This document shows, piece by piece, positions 30,185 through 39,900 of a stretch of 40,415 nucleotides of DNA. Origin of the DNA: an uncultured bacterium (lineage in GTDB: Bacteria > Elusimicrobiota > Elusimicrobia > Elusimicrobiales > Elusimicrobiaceae); NCBI GenBank assembly GCA_949298795.1, contig CASFXV010000020.1, positions 1 through 40,415 of the forward strand, in the 5' to 3' direction. The translations under genes and the position numbers were made by a program. Position 1 is the first letter of the stretch, and the number at the start of each line of letters is the position of its first letter. The notes beneath the pieces are model-generated. The model saw nothing but the letters and a program-made list of their open reading frames with translations. It did not search any database and was not told the origin of the DNA.

Positions 30185-30219
30185 AAAAAACCCGCGCAGT
30201 TTATTTGCACGGGTTTTTT
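30185..30219 (+). terminator. Terminator after lysS
   Basis: AAAAAACCCG (30185-30194) pairs with CGGGTTTTTT (30210-30219), with inner GCA/TGC pairing. It ends the lysS transcript and can also act on the minus strand. Confidence 0.88.
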
Positions 30220-30245
30220 ATTTAATTATTTTCGTTTCTAAAATA

Positions 30246-30274
30246 TTGGGTCCCGTAAACAAATAAAGTACAAT
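30246..30274 (+). promoter_or_regulatory. Promoter of the Lol genes, leaderless type
   Basis: TTGGGT (30246-30251) and TACAAT (30269-30274) are 17 bases apart. The -10 box ends only six bases before the ATG of the permease gene, so transcription should start at or next to the ATG. No Shine-Dalgarno is present. Confidence 0.6.
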
Positions 30275-30280
30275 ATACAT

Positions 30281-31498
30281 ATGAAATTTGAACGTTTTGT
30301 AGCCCTGCGCTATCTTACCCGCCGCAAAGGCCTGTTTGCCATCATCACCACGCTCATTGGCGTGGCGGGGGTAAGTGTAGGCGTGGCGGCGCTTATTACC
30401 ACACTGTCCGTGATGAACGGCTTTCAAACGGACATTAAAGAAAAAGTCATCGGCGCGCAAAGCCACATTTTGGTATTTGGCCGCATGCCGGCCGGCGCCT
30501 ATGAAAAACACATCAAACAAATTGAGCAAATCCCTTTGGTGGAGGCCGCCGCCCCGCATATTTACGGGCAGGCCATTTTGTCTTATGACGGGCAAAGCGT
30601 GGGCCTGGTGGTGCGCGGCCTAGACCCGGAAAAAGAAAAAAAGATTAATAATTTAAACGACTCTTTAACCGAAGGCTCCTTTACGCCCGATTGGGCGGAA
30701 GACGCCCCCGCCCCCCTGGTGTTAGGCACGGAATTGGCCTACAGCCTGGGCGCCCAAGTGGGCGATGACGTGGTGCTTATTTCTCCGCAGTCCATTTCCA
30801 CATCGGCCGGCATGTTTCCCAAAATGAAAAAATTCCGCGTAAGCGGCCTTTTGCGCACCGGATATTATGAATTTGACAATACCATCGCCTACACCACCCT
30901 CCCCCACGCCAGTGATTTTTTGGGGCTCAAAGGCGGGGTGACCGGGGTTGCCGTTAAACTGCACAATTTAAACCAGGCGGACCAAGCGGCCGAAGAAATC
31001 CGCCAAGCCATTGGCTACGGCTACACCGTGCGCACATTCGCCCAGTTAAACAGCACGCTTTATGCGGCGTTAAAGCTGGAAAAAGCCGTTATGTTTATTA
31101 TTCTGTTTTTAATCATCATTGTGGCTTCTTTAAACATTGCCGGCAATTTGATTTTGCTGGGAACGGAAAAATTAAGAGACATCGGCCTCATGCGCGCCAT
31201 GGGCGCCAGCCCTAAAATGATACGCAAAGTATTTATGTGGGAAGCCATGGCCATTGCCACCTTGGGCATTTTTCTAGGCATTGCGCTGGCGTGCCTGCTG
31301 TGCTGGATTATCGCCACGTTCAATATTGTGGAACTGCCCGGAGACATCTACTACTTAACCAAAGTGCCCGTACGTATGGAGTGGACGGACCTGTTGGCCG
31401 TAGTGGGCGGAAGTTATTTAATTTGTTTCTTTGCGGGACTGTACCCGGCGGCAAAAGCCTCCCGCGTAAACCCGACGGACGCTATACGTTATGGATAA
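30281..31498 (+). CDS. lolC: Lipoprotein-releasing permease, LolC/E family
   Basis: A 405-residue inner-membrane permease that, with LolD, extracts outer-membrane lipoproteins. It shows the MacB-type fold: first membrane segment LIGVAGVSVGVAALITTL (about 28-45), a large periplasmic MacB domain (50-260), then three helices (around 268-292, 316-345, 372-395). The cytoplasmic coupling stretch TEKLRDIGLMRAMGAS is the family signature. The family divides into LolC and LolE; a single copy here, as in many phyla (LolF-type), may do both jobs. It overlaps lolD by eight bases. Confidence 0.93.
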   Translation: MKFERFVALRYLTRRKGLFAIITTLIGVAGVSVGVAALITTLSVMNGFQTDIKEKVIGAQSHILVFGRMPAGAYEKHIKQIEQIPLVEAAAPHIYGQAILSYDGQSVGLVVRGLDPEKEKKINNLNDSLTEGSFTPDWAEDAPAPLVLGTELAYSLGAQVGDDVVLISPQSISTSAGMFPKMKKFRVSGLLRTGYYEFDNTIAYTTLPHASDFLGLKGGVTGVAVKLHNLNQADQAAEEIRQAIGYGYTVRTFAQLNSTLYAALKLEKAVMFIILFLIIIVASLNIAGNLILLGTEKLRDIGLMRAMGASPKMIRKVFMWEAMAIATLGIFLGIALACLLCWIIATFNIVELPGDIYYLTKVPVRMEWTDLLAVVGGSYLICFFAGLYPAAKASRVNPTDAIRYG

Positions 31499-32162
31499 TA
31501 TCATAGAAATCACCCATTTAACCAAAATTTACAGCCAGCAGGACGAGAATTTATGCGTGCTGGAAGATGTTTCTTTGTCCGTAGCCAAAGGCAGTTTTAC
31601 CGTGCTTTTGGGCCCCAGCGGAAGCGGCAAAAGCACGCTGTTAAATTTAATTGCCATGTTGGATAAACCCACCAGCGGCCAAATCTTTTTTGAAGGCAAA
31701 GAACTGACCAAAATGCGCAAAGAGGCGGCCCGCTCCGCCCTGCGTTTAAACAAAATGGGGTTTGTTTTTCAGTTTGACGGGCTATTGCCGGAATTTTCCC
31801 TCCTGGAAAACGTGGAACTGCCCGCCATTATGCAAGGCAAATCCAACCCGCAAAAAGCGCAGGAACTGTTGGAAAATTTAGGCTTGGGGGCCATATCCCA
31901 TAAATTTCCCAGCGAGCTTTCCGGCGGGGAAAAACAGCGCGCCAGCATAGCGCGCGCGCTTCGCAACAGCCCGGTGCTGCTGCTGGCGGACGAACCCACC
32001 GGCAATTTGGACGCTTCGCGCAAAGAACAAGTGTTTCAGGATTTCGCCCGCATGGCCCAACAGGGCTTAACCGTGCTTATGGTTACGCATGACGTGCACG
32101 CCGTTAATTACGCCACGGACGTTTATAATTTGGAAAACCGCAAACTGGTAAAAACCAAATAA
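31491..32162 (+). CDS. lolD: Lipoprotein-releasing ATPase LolD
   Basis: A 223-residue ABC ATPase. Walker A is GPSGSGKST (about 41-49), the Q-loop is FQFDGLLPEF, the signature is LSGGEKQR (about 143-150), Walker B is LLLADEPTGN (164-173) and the H-loop is VTHD. It powers the permease encoded just upstream, with which it overlaps (ATG inside the end of lolC), so the two are translationally coupled. LolD resembles MacB-family ATPases in sequence; the neighbour decides the assignment. Confidence 0.95.
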   Translation: MDNIIEITHLTKIYSQQDENLCVLEDVSLSVAKGSFTVLLGPSGSGKSTLLNLIAMLDKPTSGQIFFEGKELTKMRKEAARSALRLNKMGFVFQFDGLLPEFSLLENVELPAIMQGKSNPQKAQELLENLGLGAISHKFPSELSGGEKQRASIARALRNSPVLLLADEPTGNLDASRKEQVFQDFARMAQQGLTVLMVTHDVHAVNYATDVYNLENRKLVKTK

Positions 32163-32199
32163 CATCTGCTTCATCCAAAACAGAATAACAGGATTTTTT

Positions 32200-32826
32200 A
32201 TGGACAGCCAAACCTTATTTATCACTGCCGTTTGCTTTATAGGGGGTTTATTAGCCGCCAAGGGCTTTACGGGGCTTAAACGCCGCCGCCTGCAAACGCT
32301 GGAAGCCAAAGCCCGCCAAGGGGACGCGGCCTCCATGGTTGCTTTGGGGCGCAAATATTACGAGGGCAAAGGCGTACCCCAAAACAAAGAAACCGCTTTT
32401 GCCTACTTTAAACAAGCCGCCAAAGCGGGGCTGGCGGAAGCCCAGGTGCTTACCGCCGCCATGTGCCGCGGGGGAGACGGCTGCCCGCAGAACGACCGGG
32501 AAACCTTCCACTGGTACCAGGCAGCGGCCCAGCAAGGCAATTATGAAGGGAAAATCAATTTAATTATGTGCCATTTGAAAGGAATAGGCACCAAGGCAGA
32601 CCCGCAAAAAGCGTTCGCTTTGGCCTTGGAAGCGGCCGAAGCCGGCAGCCCTTTTGCCCAAGTGATGACCGGGGATTTTTACGCCAACGGAACCGGCACC
32701 CAGCAAGACCCGCAAAAAGCCCGCCACTATTACCTGCTGGCCGCCGTTAAGGGGGAGCCGCAGGCAAAAAAACGCCTAGTTAAGTTGGAGCCTCTTCTTC
32801 AGCACCACGACGCAATGATACAGTAG
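32200..32826 (+). CDS. Membrane-anchored Sel1-repeat protein
   Basis: A 208-residue protein with an N-terminal membrane helix (TLFITAVCFIGGLLAAKGF) and four Sel1-like repeats of about 36 residues (AASMVALGRKYYEGKGVPQN, then ETAFAYFKQAAKAGLAEA, and so on). Sel1 repeats bind partner proteins. It follows lolD by 37 bases on the same strand with an AGGA ribosome binding site, so it may be co-transcribed. Confidence 0.9.
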   Translation: MDSQTLFITAVCFIGGLLAAKGFTGLKRRRLQTLEAKARQGDAASMVALGRKYYEGKGVPQNKETAFAYFKQAAKAGLAEAQVLTAAMCRGGDGCPQNDRETFHWYQAAAQQGNYEGKINLIMCHLKGIGTKADPQKAFALALEAAEAGSPFAQVMTGDFYANGTGTQQDPQKARHYYLLAAVKGEPQAKKRLVKLEPLLQHHDAMIQ

Positions 32827-32911
32827 CCCAGCCCTCCATTTGGCCCGGCAAACGGCTTCTAAACAACCCCTAAACACGCTTTGCAAATACTATTTTTCAT
32901 ACCCCAATAAT

Positions 32912-32934
32912 CCCCGGCCCAGCCGGGGGTTTTC
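32912..32934 (+). terminator. Terminator after the Sel1 gene
   Basis: CCCCGGC (32912-32918) and GCCGGGG (32922-32928) form a tight stem, followed by GTTTTC. It would end the lolC-lolD-Sel1 transcript. Confidence 0.8.
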
Positions 32935-32944
32935 ATTATCCAAC

Positions 32945-32976
32945 AAAAAAGGCGGGGCCGCCTGCCCCGCCCGTTT
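32945..32976. terminator. Terminator serving the GH57 gene
   Basis: GGCGGGG (32951-32957) and CCCCGCC (32965-32971) pair around a 7-base loop, flanked by six A on the left and TTTT on the right. On the minus strand it stops the GH57 transcript; it may also catch readthrough from the left. Confidence 0.85.
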
Positions 32977-33000
32977 TAAATACGGCTTTTTGTTGTTAAA

Positions 33001-35370
33001 TTACATGGCTATTTGCAGTTTGCGGGCTAGGGCTTTCAGCACGTCTTTGCTCATTTTCTCCCTGCCTAAACTTTTTAAAGCCAGAAAAACAAATTCCTGC
33101 GCTTTGGTCATATCCGGGGTGAAACCGAATATTTCCATATAGTTTAAAAACTCCACCACTTTCATGGCGGCGGCGCTGTCGGCCGGGTTGCGCGCGAAGG
33201 AAAACGCCAAAAAGGTCAGTTTGTCGCTTACCACGCGGCGCAAATCCTCGCCGTTGACGTCCAAACCCAGGGTCTTCACGTCTTCCATCAGTTCTTCCAC
33301 GGCGTTAATATCCACGTCTTTCGCGCGGAACTCCGCCTTCAAATCACTGGTAAGCACAAAATCCGCCACCGTTAAAAACGGCTTGGGCAGCGGCGTGCCG
33401 ATATACTGCAAACCGCGCACCACGGGGTATTGCTCCTCAAAGATTTGGGTAAATTGGCGGTCGGTATCTTCGTACACTTTGTTCATGACGTTGTCTATTA
33501 CTTTTCTTTGCACGTCTTTGAATAAAGACAACAGCGGGTACACCTCTTTAAACCGCTGGCGGATGAGCGCGGCGCATTCGTCATAACGGCCTTTTTCAAA
33601 AGCGGTTTTAAGCGCGTTAAACAAAGCGTCTTTATCGGCGGGCGCGTCCATCGCCGCACTTAGAAAAGAGGTAGCCCCTTGCTGCAGCACCGCAAAAACA
33701 AAATGCCGCTCCTCCAGCGTGATGAGGGAATAAAGCGTCAGCTCCCCATAATACAAATGGTTGGCGGGCGCGCTGAGCGAAGTGGGCGTAAAATTTTTTA
33801 CCTCGCAATCATACGCTTTGGCGGGGTTGACGGTAGGATCCGTCAGTACGGCTACGGCATGCTGGGCGGCGATTTTCTCCAACGGCATTTTTTGGGGAAG
33901 CACAAAACGCTGGTATACCACCGCCCCGTTTTTTAAATCGCGTATATTGCTGGGGGCGGCCTCCAAACGTTTGATGAGTTCCGGCTCCAAATCCACGCCG
34001 CTCATCTGTTTGTTAAGCTCAGCCGCGCGGGCGGCGTATTGCATAATTTGCACCGTTTCAATGCCGCTCACCTCGTCAAAAAACCAACCGCAGCTGGTAT
34101 ACATTAACATGGCAAAACGCTGCATTTCCAACAGGCGCAGCGCGCCGGAGCGGTCATTCCAGGCTTTTTCCGTAGCGTGTTTGAGGAAAAACCGGTGTTG
34201 GGCGTCTAAACTGCGGTCCAGAATTAAATCAATGTATTCATCGCGCGCGGCCCAAGGATCTTTAAAATACTGGCGGCCGAGGGTTTCATAAGTTTTAATC
34301 ATTTCATCGCGCAGCCAATCCAGCGCGTCGCGCAGCGGTTTGCGCCATTTTTGGTGCCAGCCGCCATGCATGCCGGAATTACAGCCGCAGTCCGCGCGCC
34401 AGCGCTCCACCCCGTGGAAACAGCTCCAGGAAGAATTTTCAAAAATCTGGGCTTCATACTCCGGCGGATTTTTGGCCAAAAACTCCCCGTATACCGTAAT
34501 TTGCACGTCTGTTTTGTCTTCCACGTATTTTAAACAGTAGGCAAGCGCCATATCGGCAAATTTTTGGTGGTGGCCGTAGGTTTCCCCGTCCGTGGCGATG
34601 TGCATCAGCTGCGCCTGAGAGCTGGAATTATACGTGCTTAATAAACGGGAAGCAAAGGTTTCCCCGCTTTTAAGCGTATCGGAAAAAGCAATTCCCTGGG
34701 ATATCGGCCCGTCGTAAAAAAATAAAGCGATGCGCCGGCCGCTGGGCAAATTGCATTGGTAAGCGCGTTTCGGGTCCACCTTGGCGCCGGAAACGTCCTG
34801 CCATTTTTCTTCGCCTATTTTACGCACTTTGGCGCACTGGCCCGGAGCCAAAATAACAAACTTCATGCCGCATTCGGCCAATATTTCCAGCGTATCGGTA
34901 TTGCAGGCGGTTTCAGCCAGCCAAAGCGCTTCGGGCATACGGCCAAAGCGCTTTTTAAAATCCGCTATTCCCCAGCGAATTTGGGTATATTTGTCCCGCT
35001 GGTTGGCCAGGGGTAAAATTACATGGTTATACGCTTGGGCAATGGCCCCGCCATGGCCGGAAAAATTCTGCTGGCTTAATTTGTCGGCTTCCAAAATGGA
35101 GCGGTAAACTTCCGGCTCTTTCTTTTCCATCCAAGACAGCAAAGTAGGCCCAAAGTTAAAACTGATACGGGCGTAATTATTAATCAAATCGGTTAATTGT
35201 TGTTTATCGTTTAATACGCGCGCCAACGCATTGGGGGAATAACATTCCGCGCAAATGCGGCTGTTCCAATCATGATACGGCGCGGCGCTTTCCTGGATTT
35301 CTATTTCATCCAGCCAGGCGTTTTCGCGCGGGGGTTGGTAAAAATGTCCATGTATGCAAAGGTATTTCAT
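33001..35370 (-). CDS. GH57-family glycoside hydrolase (DUF3536 type)
   Basis: A 789-residue cytoplasmic enzyme. The N-terminal catalytic domain has the GH57 opening HGHFYQPPREN, the probable nucleophile Glu153 in WLAETACNT, and the acid Asp261 in TDGETYGHH. The rest is a helical C-terminal domain (DUF3536). GH57 members act on alpha-glucans such as glycogen, with retention of configuration; the DUF3536 group is not well defined. The ATG at 35370 is chosen because the following residues start the catalytic domain at once; upstream in-frame codons read into the promoter region. TATAAC ends six bases before the ATG, and no Shine-Dalgarno is seen. Confidence 0.9.
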   Translation of the reverse strand: MKYLCIHGHFYQPPRENAWLDEIEIQESAAPYHDWNSRICAECYSPNALARVLNDKQQLTDLINNYARISFNFGPTLLSWMEKKEPEVYRSILEADKLSQQNFSGHGGAIAQAYNHVILPLANQRDKYTQIRWGIADFKKRFGRMPEALWLAETACNTDTLEILAECGMKFVILAPGQCAKVRKIGEEKWQDVSGAKVDPKRAYQCNLPSGRRIALFFYDGPISQGIAFSDTLKSGETFASRLLSTYNSSSQAQLMHIATDGETYGHHQKFADMALAYCLKYVEDKTDVQITVYGEFLAKNPPEYEAQIFENSSWSCFHGVERWRADCGCNSGMHGGWHQKWRKPLRDALDWLRDEMIKTYETLGRQYFKDPWAARDEYIDLILDRSLDAQHRFFLKHATEKAWNDRSGALRLLEMQRFAMLMYTSCGWFFDEVSGIETVQIMQYAARAAELNKQMSGVDLEPELIKRLEAAPSNIRDLKNGAVVYQRFVLPQKMPLEKIAAQHAVAVLTDPTVNPAKAYDCEVKNFTPTSLSAPANHLYYGELTLYSLITLEERHFVFAVLQQGATSFLSAAMDAPADKDALFNALKTAFEKGRYDECAALIRQRFKEVYPLLSLFKDVQRKVIDNVMNKVYEDTDRQFTQIFEEQYPVVRGLQYIGTPLPKPFLTVADFVLTSDLKAEFRAKDVDINAVEELMEDVKTLGLDVNGEDLRRVVSDKLTFLAFSFARNPADSAAAMKVVEFLNYMEIFGFTPDMTKAQEFVFLALKSLGREKMSKDVLKALARKLQIAM

Positions 35371-35431
35371 ATATATGTTATAGCAATTAATGGTAAAATA
35401 TGCACAAGCTTCCTGCCCGCCGTGGCGGCCC

Positions 35432-35460
35432 TTGATAAAGGCCAAACGGAGAAGTATACT
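35432..35460 (+). promoter_or_regulatory. Promoter of the PIN-PhoH gene
   Basis: TTGATA (35432-35437) and TATACT (35455-35460) with a 17-base spacer make a good sigma70-type promoter, 43 bases upstream of the start codon. A GAGGTG ribosome binding site follows. It is divergent from the GH57 gene. Confidence 0.75.
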
Positions 35461-35502
35461 AAAAGGGAAGACTTTTATCTTCCGTTCCGCCGAGGTGCGC
35501 TT

Positions 35503-36828
35503 ATGAAAAAAACATTTATTTTGGATACCAATGTTCTTTTGCATGATGTAAACTGCCTGCATGCGTTTGAAGATAATGACATCATTATCCCCATGGCCGT
35601 TATTGAAGAACTGGACAGTTTTAAAAGCGAAGGGGATACCCGCGGGAAAAACGCGCGCATGGTGTCACGCGCGCTGGACGAAATGCGCAACCTGGGCCAT
35701 TTAAACGAAGGGGTTTCCTTAAAAGGCGGCGGTATTTTAAAAATTGAACTGGACAAACCCAACATTCTCCCCCCGTTTTTGGCTTTCAACAAAGCGGATA
35801 ATTCTATCTTAAACATTGCTTATACGCTGTCTAAAAAAGAAGGCAGTTATAAGAAAAACAACAACCCGGTTATTTTAGTTACCAAAGACATTAATATGCG
35901 CCTAAAGGCGGAAGCGCTGGGACTTTCCGCCCAGGATTACACCACGGACAAAGTAAACCTGGACGAACTTTACACCGGCATGGCGGAAATGGAAGTGTCC
36001 CCGGAACAAATAGACGCATTTTACCGGGATAAAAAACTGCCGGTGGACCCAAAGCTCTATTTCCCCAATGAATTTATTATTTTAAAAGCCAATGACGGAA
36101 GCAAAAAATCCGCCATGGGGCGTGTATCCAATAACGGGGAAACCTGCATCCGCCCGCTTTCCCAGCCGGAACCTACCGCCTGGGGCATTAAACCTTTAAA
36201 CAAAGAACAGCGCTTTGCCATGGAACTGCTGTTAGATGACAGTTTGGATATCGTCACCTTGGTAGGCACCGCCGGAACCGGTAAAACGTTGATTACCCTA
36301 GCTACCGGCCTGCAGCGCACCATGGACGAAAACGCCTACCGCCGCTTGGTGGTATGCCGCTCTATTGTGCCCGTAGGGAAAGATTTGGGTTTCCTGCCCG
36401 GCACCAAAGAAGAAAAACTGGAAGCCTGGATGGGCGCCATTTACGACAACCTGGCTTTCTTGGCGGACCGCAAAAACCCGGACGAAGGCGAAGAAAAGGC
36501 CCACTACCTCTTAGACAGCGGGAAAATAGAAATAGCCTCCGTTACCCATATGCGCGGGCGCTCTCTGCCCGGCCAGTATATGATTGTGGACGACGCCCAA
36601 AACTTAACCCCGCATGAGATGAAAACCATCCTCACCCGCGCGGGCGAAGGCACCAAGGTAGTGGTAACCGGGGATCCGTACCAAATAGACACGCCGTATC
36701 TGGACGTGGAATCCAACGGCTTAACCTATTTGGTGGACCGCTTAAAAGGGCAAAAAAGCCACGGACACATCACATTTACCAAAACGGAACGCAGCCGCTT
36801 GGCGGATTTGGCCTCCAAGTTATTGTAA
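35503..36828 (+). CDS. PIN-PhoH (PhoH2/YlaK-like) RNase-ATPase
   Basis: A 441-residue protein with two domains. Residues 1-150 are a PIN nuclease (FILDTNVLL with Asp8, then PMAVIEELD, DTRGKNARM, VTKDINMR). The C-terminal PhoH ATPase has Walker A GTAGTGKT (about 255-262) and Walker B MIVDDAQNL (about 359-367), with the TGDPYQID motif after it. PhoH2 proteins are RNA helicase-ribonucleases, in mycobacteria paired with an antitoxin-like partner; none is seen here. The ATG at 35503 follows a GAGGTG ribosome binding site; the earlier in-frame start at 35272 would overlap the GH57 gene and is rejected. Confidence 0.94.
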   Translation: MKKTFILDTNVLLHDVNCLHAFEDNDIIIPMAVIEELDSFKSEGDTRGKNARMVSRALDEMRNLGHLNEGVSLKGGGILKIELDKPNILPPFLAFNKADNSILNIAYTLSKKEGSYKKNNNPVILVTKDINMRLKAEALGLSAQDYTTDKVNLDELYTGMAEMEVSPEQIDAFYRDKKLPVDPKLYFPNEFIILKANDGSKKSAMGRVSNNGETCIRPLSQPEPTAWGIKPLNKEQRFAMELLLDDSLDIVTLVGTAGTGKTLITLATGLQRTMDENAYRRLVVCRSIVPVGKDLGFLPGTKEEKLEAWMGAIYDNLAFLADRKNPDEGEEKAHYLLDSGKIEIASVTHMRGRSLPGQYMIVDDAQNLTPHEMKTILTRAGEGTKVVVTGDPYQIDTPYLDVESNGLTYLVDRLKGQKSHGHITFTKTERSRLADLASKLL

Positions 36829-36855
36829 AAACCGCCGTTATTTATTTACTTACCG

Positions 36856-36880
36856 GGGCCCACTATACAGTGGGCCCTTT
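36856..36880 (+). terminator. Hairpin after the PIN-PhoH gene
   Basis: GGGCCCACT (36856-36864) and AGTGGGCCC (36869-36877) form a 9-base stem with a 4-base loop, followed by TTTGG. The U-tract is short, so termination may be partial. A second hairpin-capable GGGCC/GGCCC lies at about 36895-36908. Confidence 0.65.
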
Positions 36881-36931
36881 GGTCTAGGTATTTTGGGCCC
36901 TATGGCCCCTGGGAAAAACCAACTTTTTTTC

Positions 36932-36955
36932 TATAATATAGTAAGAGAGTACTCT
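36932..36955 (+). promoter_or_regulatory. Promoter region of the 1,072-residue gene
   Basis: A perfect TATAAT (36932-36937) lies 39 bases before the ATG; no strong -35 box is seen. Just downstream a palindrome AGAGTACTCT (36946-36955) is in the place of an operator. AAAGGGG is the ribosome binding site. Confidence 0.5.
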
Positions 36956-36975
36956 AACAAAAGGGGATTTATCAT

Positions 36976-39900
36976 ATGAAACGTGTTATTTGCCAGGTGT
37001 TAATAGCGGTTTTTTCCTGTAATATCTTATTGCCGCAGCCGGCCCTGTTTGCGCAAGGCTACGCGGAAGATGAATACGCCAGCGAATTATATCTTGACGG
37101 CTCTTATCAAGAGGACGTTCCCTCCCCTATTATGCCTGCAAAAAAAGAATTTACAATGGAAACCCCTTGGGCGGCCTATTCTGTGCTGTCCAACTATCAA
37201 CCTTCTGAACCCACACAAGATTTATTAGGCCGTCCTATTGACTATAATGCCCAAAAAGACGCCCGCACCATTAAACGCGGTATTTCCACTCAAAACGCCA
37301 ATGTGCGCCAATTCTTAGCCAATGCGCCCAAAGACGCTTTGTTAAACTGGCTGGCCCAAAATGAATTGCCGCAAGATAACATGCAAATTGGGTTAAATGA
37401 ATACATACCCGGATTACACTTAAAAAGATCCGCCGGGGAATCCGCTAAAGCTGCGTTAAAAAATTTAACCGTATTGTTTGAGAATGGGCAACTTGAGATG
37501 GAAGATTATATTACCTTATTGTCTGCCCCCTCTCCTGAGATAGCCTCCTTTAGCGCGATGGCCCTTCATAATATAATACAGGAAGTGATTATCAACCCAG
37601 ACCCCACTTACGTTTACCTGTTATTGGGGTTGGTGCCCCAAATCCAAACGGCTATCGTTAACCGCTTAGATAAGGCGTACGCATCTCCCCAAGCGAATCG
37701 GGCCGTCACGCCGGGACATCGTTTGGTACAAAAATTGGCCCCCGCGCAAACAGAATCCGCCCAAAGCGTAGAAATGCGCGGCGTGTTAAATTTAGTTTTA
37801 GCGGATATATACCGTCTGTATCGTACAACCGAAAAACAGGATATACACCCCCAGTTGCAACAAGAAGAAACGGCTATGTGGCCTCAGCAAGAATACACGT
37901 TCTTTACGCCGGACCAAATGCCTGAATCTTTTTACCAAAAGCAAAAAGACCGCCTGCTTCACAGCTTGGATTATGCCCGCACGTTAAGAGAACGCGTGAT
38001 GGAAATTAATGATACGCGCGTATTAAATGCCGATTATGTCGCCCTGACCTTAATTACTTATGACGGAGTCAGCGGGTTTAAACGCCTGGTGGATTACATT
38101 GATGCAGAAAACACCAATTTAAACGGAAGCAAACAACAATACCGTTTAGATCAATACAATTTCCCGTTCTTAAAAAGCGCTTTTGATTATTTATCTGTCT
38201 TCTATATGCCGCAGGTTTCCAGCCGGGAAACGGCCATGGAACCGAAAGAGAAAAAACTATTAGTGGATACTTTAATCCATTACGCCAACCATGGCTCCGC
38301 CCCTGTACAGGTGTTGGCTATGAACCTGCTGACGGCTATGTATCAAGAGTCCTCCCCCAAGTGGACCCGCGGCCAAGGATACGACAAAGGTGCCGCCGGC
38401 GGAACGATTATCAGCGCAGAAACGGCCAACCAAGTGGCGGACCGCATTAAAAAGATTTACTGCCGTTTGGACCATGCCACCCAAAGCGTCTATGGTTTAA
38501 ATTCAGAAGAAATGCAGGAAATGGCGGACCAATTGGCCATAGCCTACCGCCGCGTACGCAAAGACCCGCAAGGTTATATCTTGCCGGCTAATAAAGACGG
38601 AAAAGCGTTAGCCGCCCAACAATGCTATGTGCGCGATGTACAAACCCGCAACCAGTCTGTTCAAGCGCAAGAAATGGCTGCAGAAACCATGAATTTTATC
38701 CTTTCCTGGGTAGCCTTCGGAGGGGCTATTCGCTTAATTGGAAAAGGAGCCTCTTATAGCGCCACTTTGGCGCGTACCCTCAACCAAACGCGCAAAATGC
38801 CGGTAGGACAGCGCGTCGCCTATTTTAAAGGAACACTCAAACAACTTAAACAAACCAAAAAAGCGGCAAAAGAATTATCCCAAATGGGCGTAAAAGTGGA
38901 ACGCTTGGTGGAACGCCCTGCGGCAAAGCCTTCCGCTTTTACGCAAAGAGTAAACACTTTAAAACAAAAAATGGGAATGAAAGTGAAAGAACCCTCCGCC
39001 CAAACCTATGTGGTGGATGCTTTAAAAGAAGCCAATCCCAAAGGACAAACGTTGGGGTACCGCATCACCCAGCGCCTGCCCGGTGGAAAAGAACAAGTAA
39101 CCAACATAGAAGGCGAAGTTATTTCCCGCCAAGCGGTATCCCCCAATATACCCGCTAAATTAGGAGCGGAAAAAGGTACTTTAAACAGCGTTACGGAATT
39201 GGCGGAAAAATACGTCACCAAATTGCCGGAAGGGGTATCCCCCGCCGCGTATAAAGAAGCCATTGCCACGGAAAACCTGTTTAGAACCGGGCTGGAGGAA
39301 GTATCCGCCGCCAATTTTAAATCCGGTTTTGGCATGAAGCAAGTTTGGTATAAAGACGCCCAAGGCAAATTATTTTCAACCTATGAACCCATTTGGGTAG
39401 ACTTGGCCAAAAGCTCCGAAGTGGTAACAAACGGGGCGGGTATCCCATTAACCGGAAACATCAGACTGGATTTACTGAAAACAGTATCCAACCCCGGCGG
39501 GGTATTAACGGCAACGGCCCGTACGGCTGGGAAAGGCGGGTTCCAATATTTATGGAATATTTCTAAATGGACGGCTGAATTTGCCGCAGCCGATGTGCTT
39601 TTGCAGCCCGTTTCCTCGGCATTGGACGGCCAGTATCAAAGCGCTCCCGAAGGAGCCCCATTATATGCACAAGTGGGGCAATATTTTAATAATGTAGGAT
39701 CGGCTATCCTTAACTATAACGAAGCCGCCGGAAATTCCGTTATTCTGCCTTTTATGGCGTTGGGCAAAGGCGTTTCCTGGGCTTGGGATAAAACCATCCG
39801 CTCCTCTTCTGCGGCAGACAGCAAAGAAATGACGGCCCAGCTGGAAAATAACCCGTATTTAAAAGAATACCAACAAAAAATGCAAAATCTGCAGCAAACC

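Noticed and set aside
35272..35502. Upstream extension of the PIN-PhoH gene
   Set aside because: The extra 77 codons overlap the GH57 coding region and the promoter; the PIN domain starts exactly at the ATG at 35503, which has a ribosome binding site.
35371..35562. Upstream extension of the GH57 gene
   Set aside because: The extension would cover the divergent PIN-PhoH promoter and start; the catalytic domain begins at the ATG at 35370.
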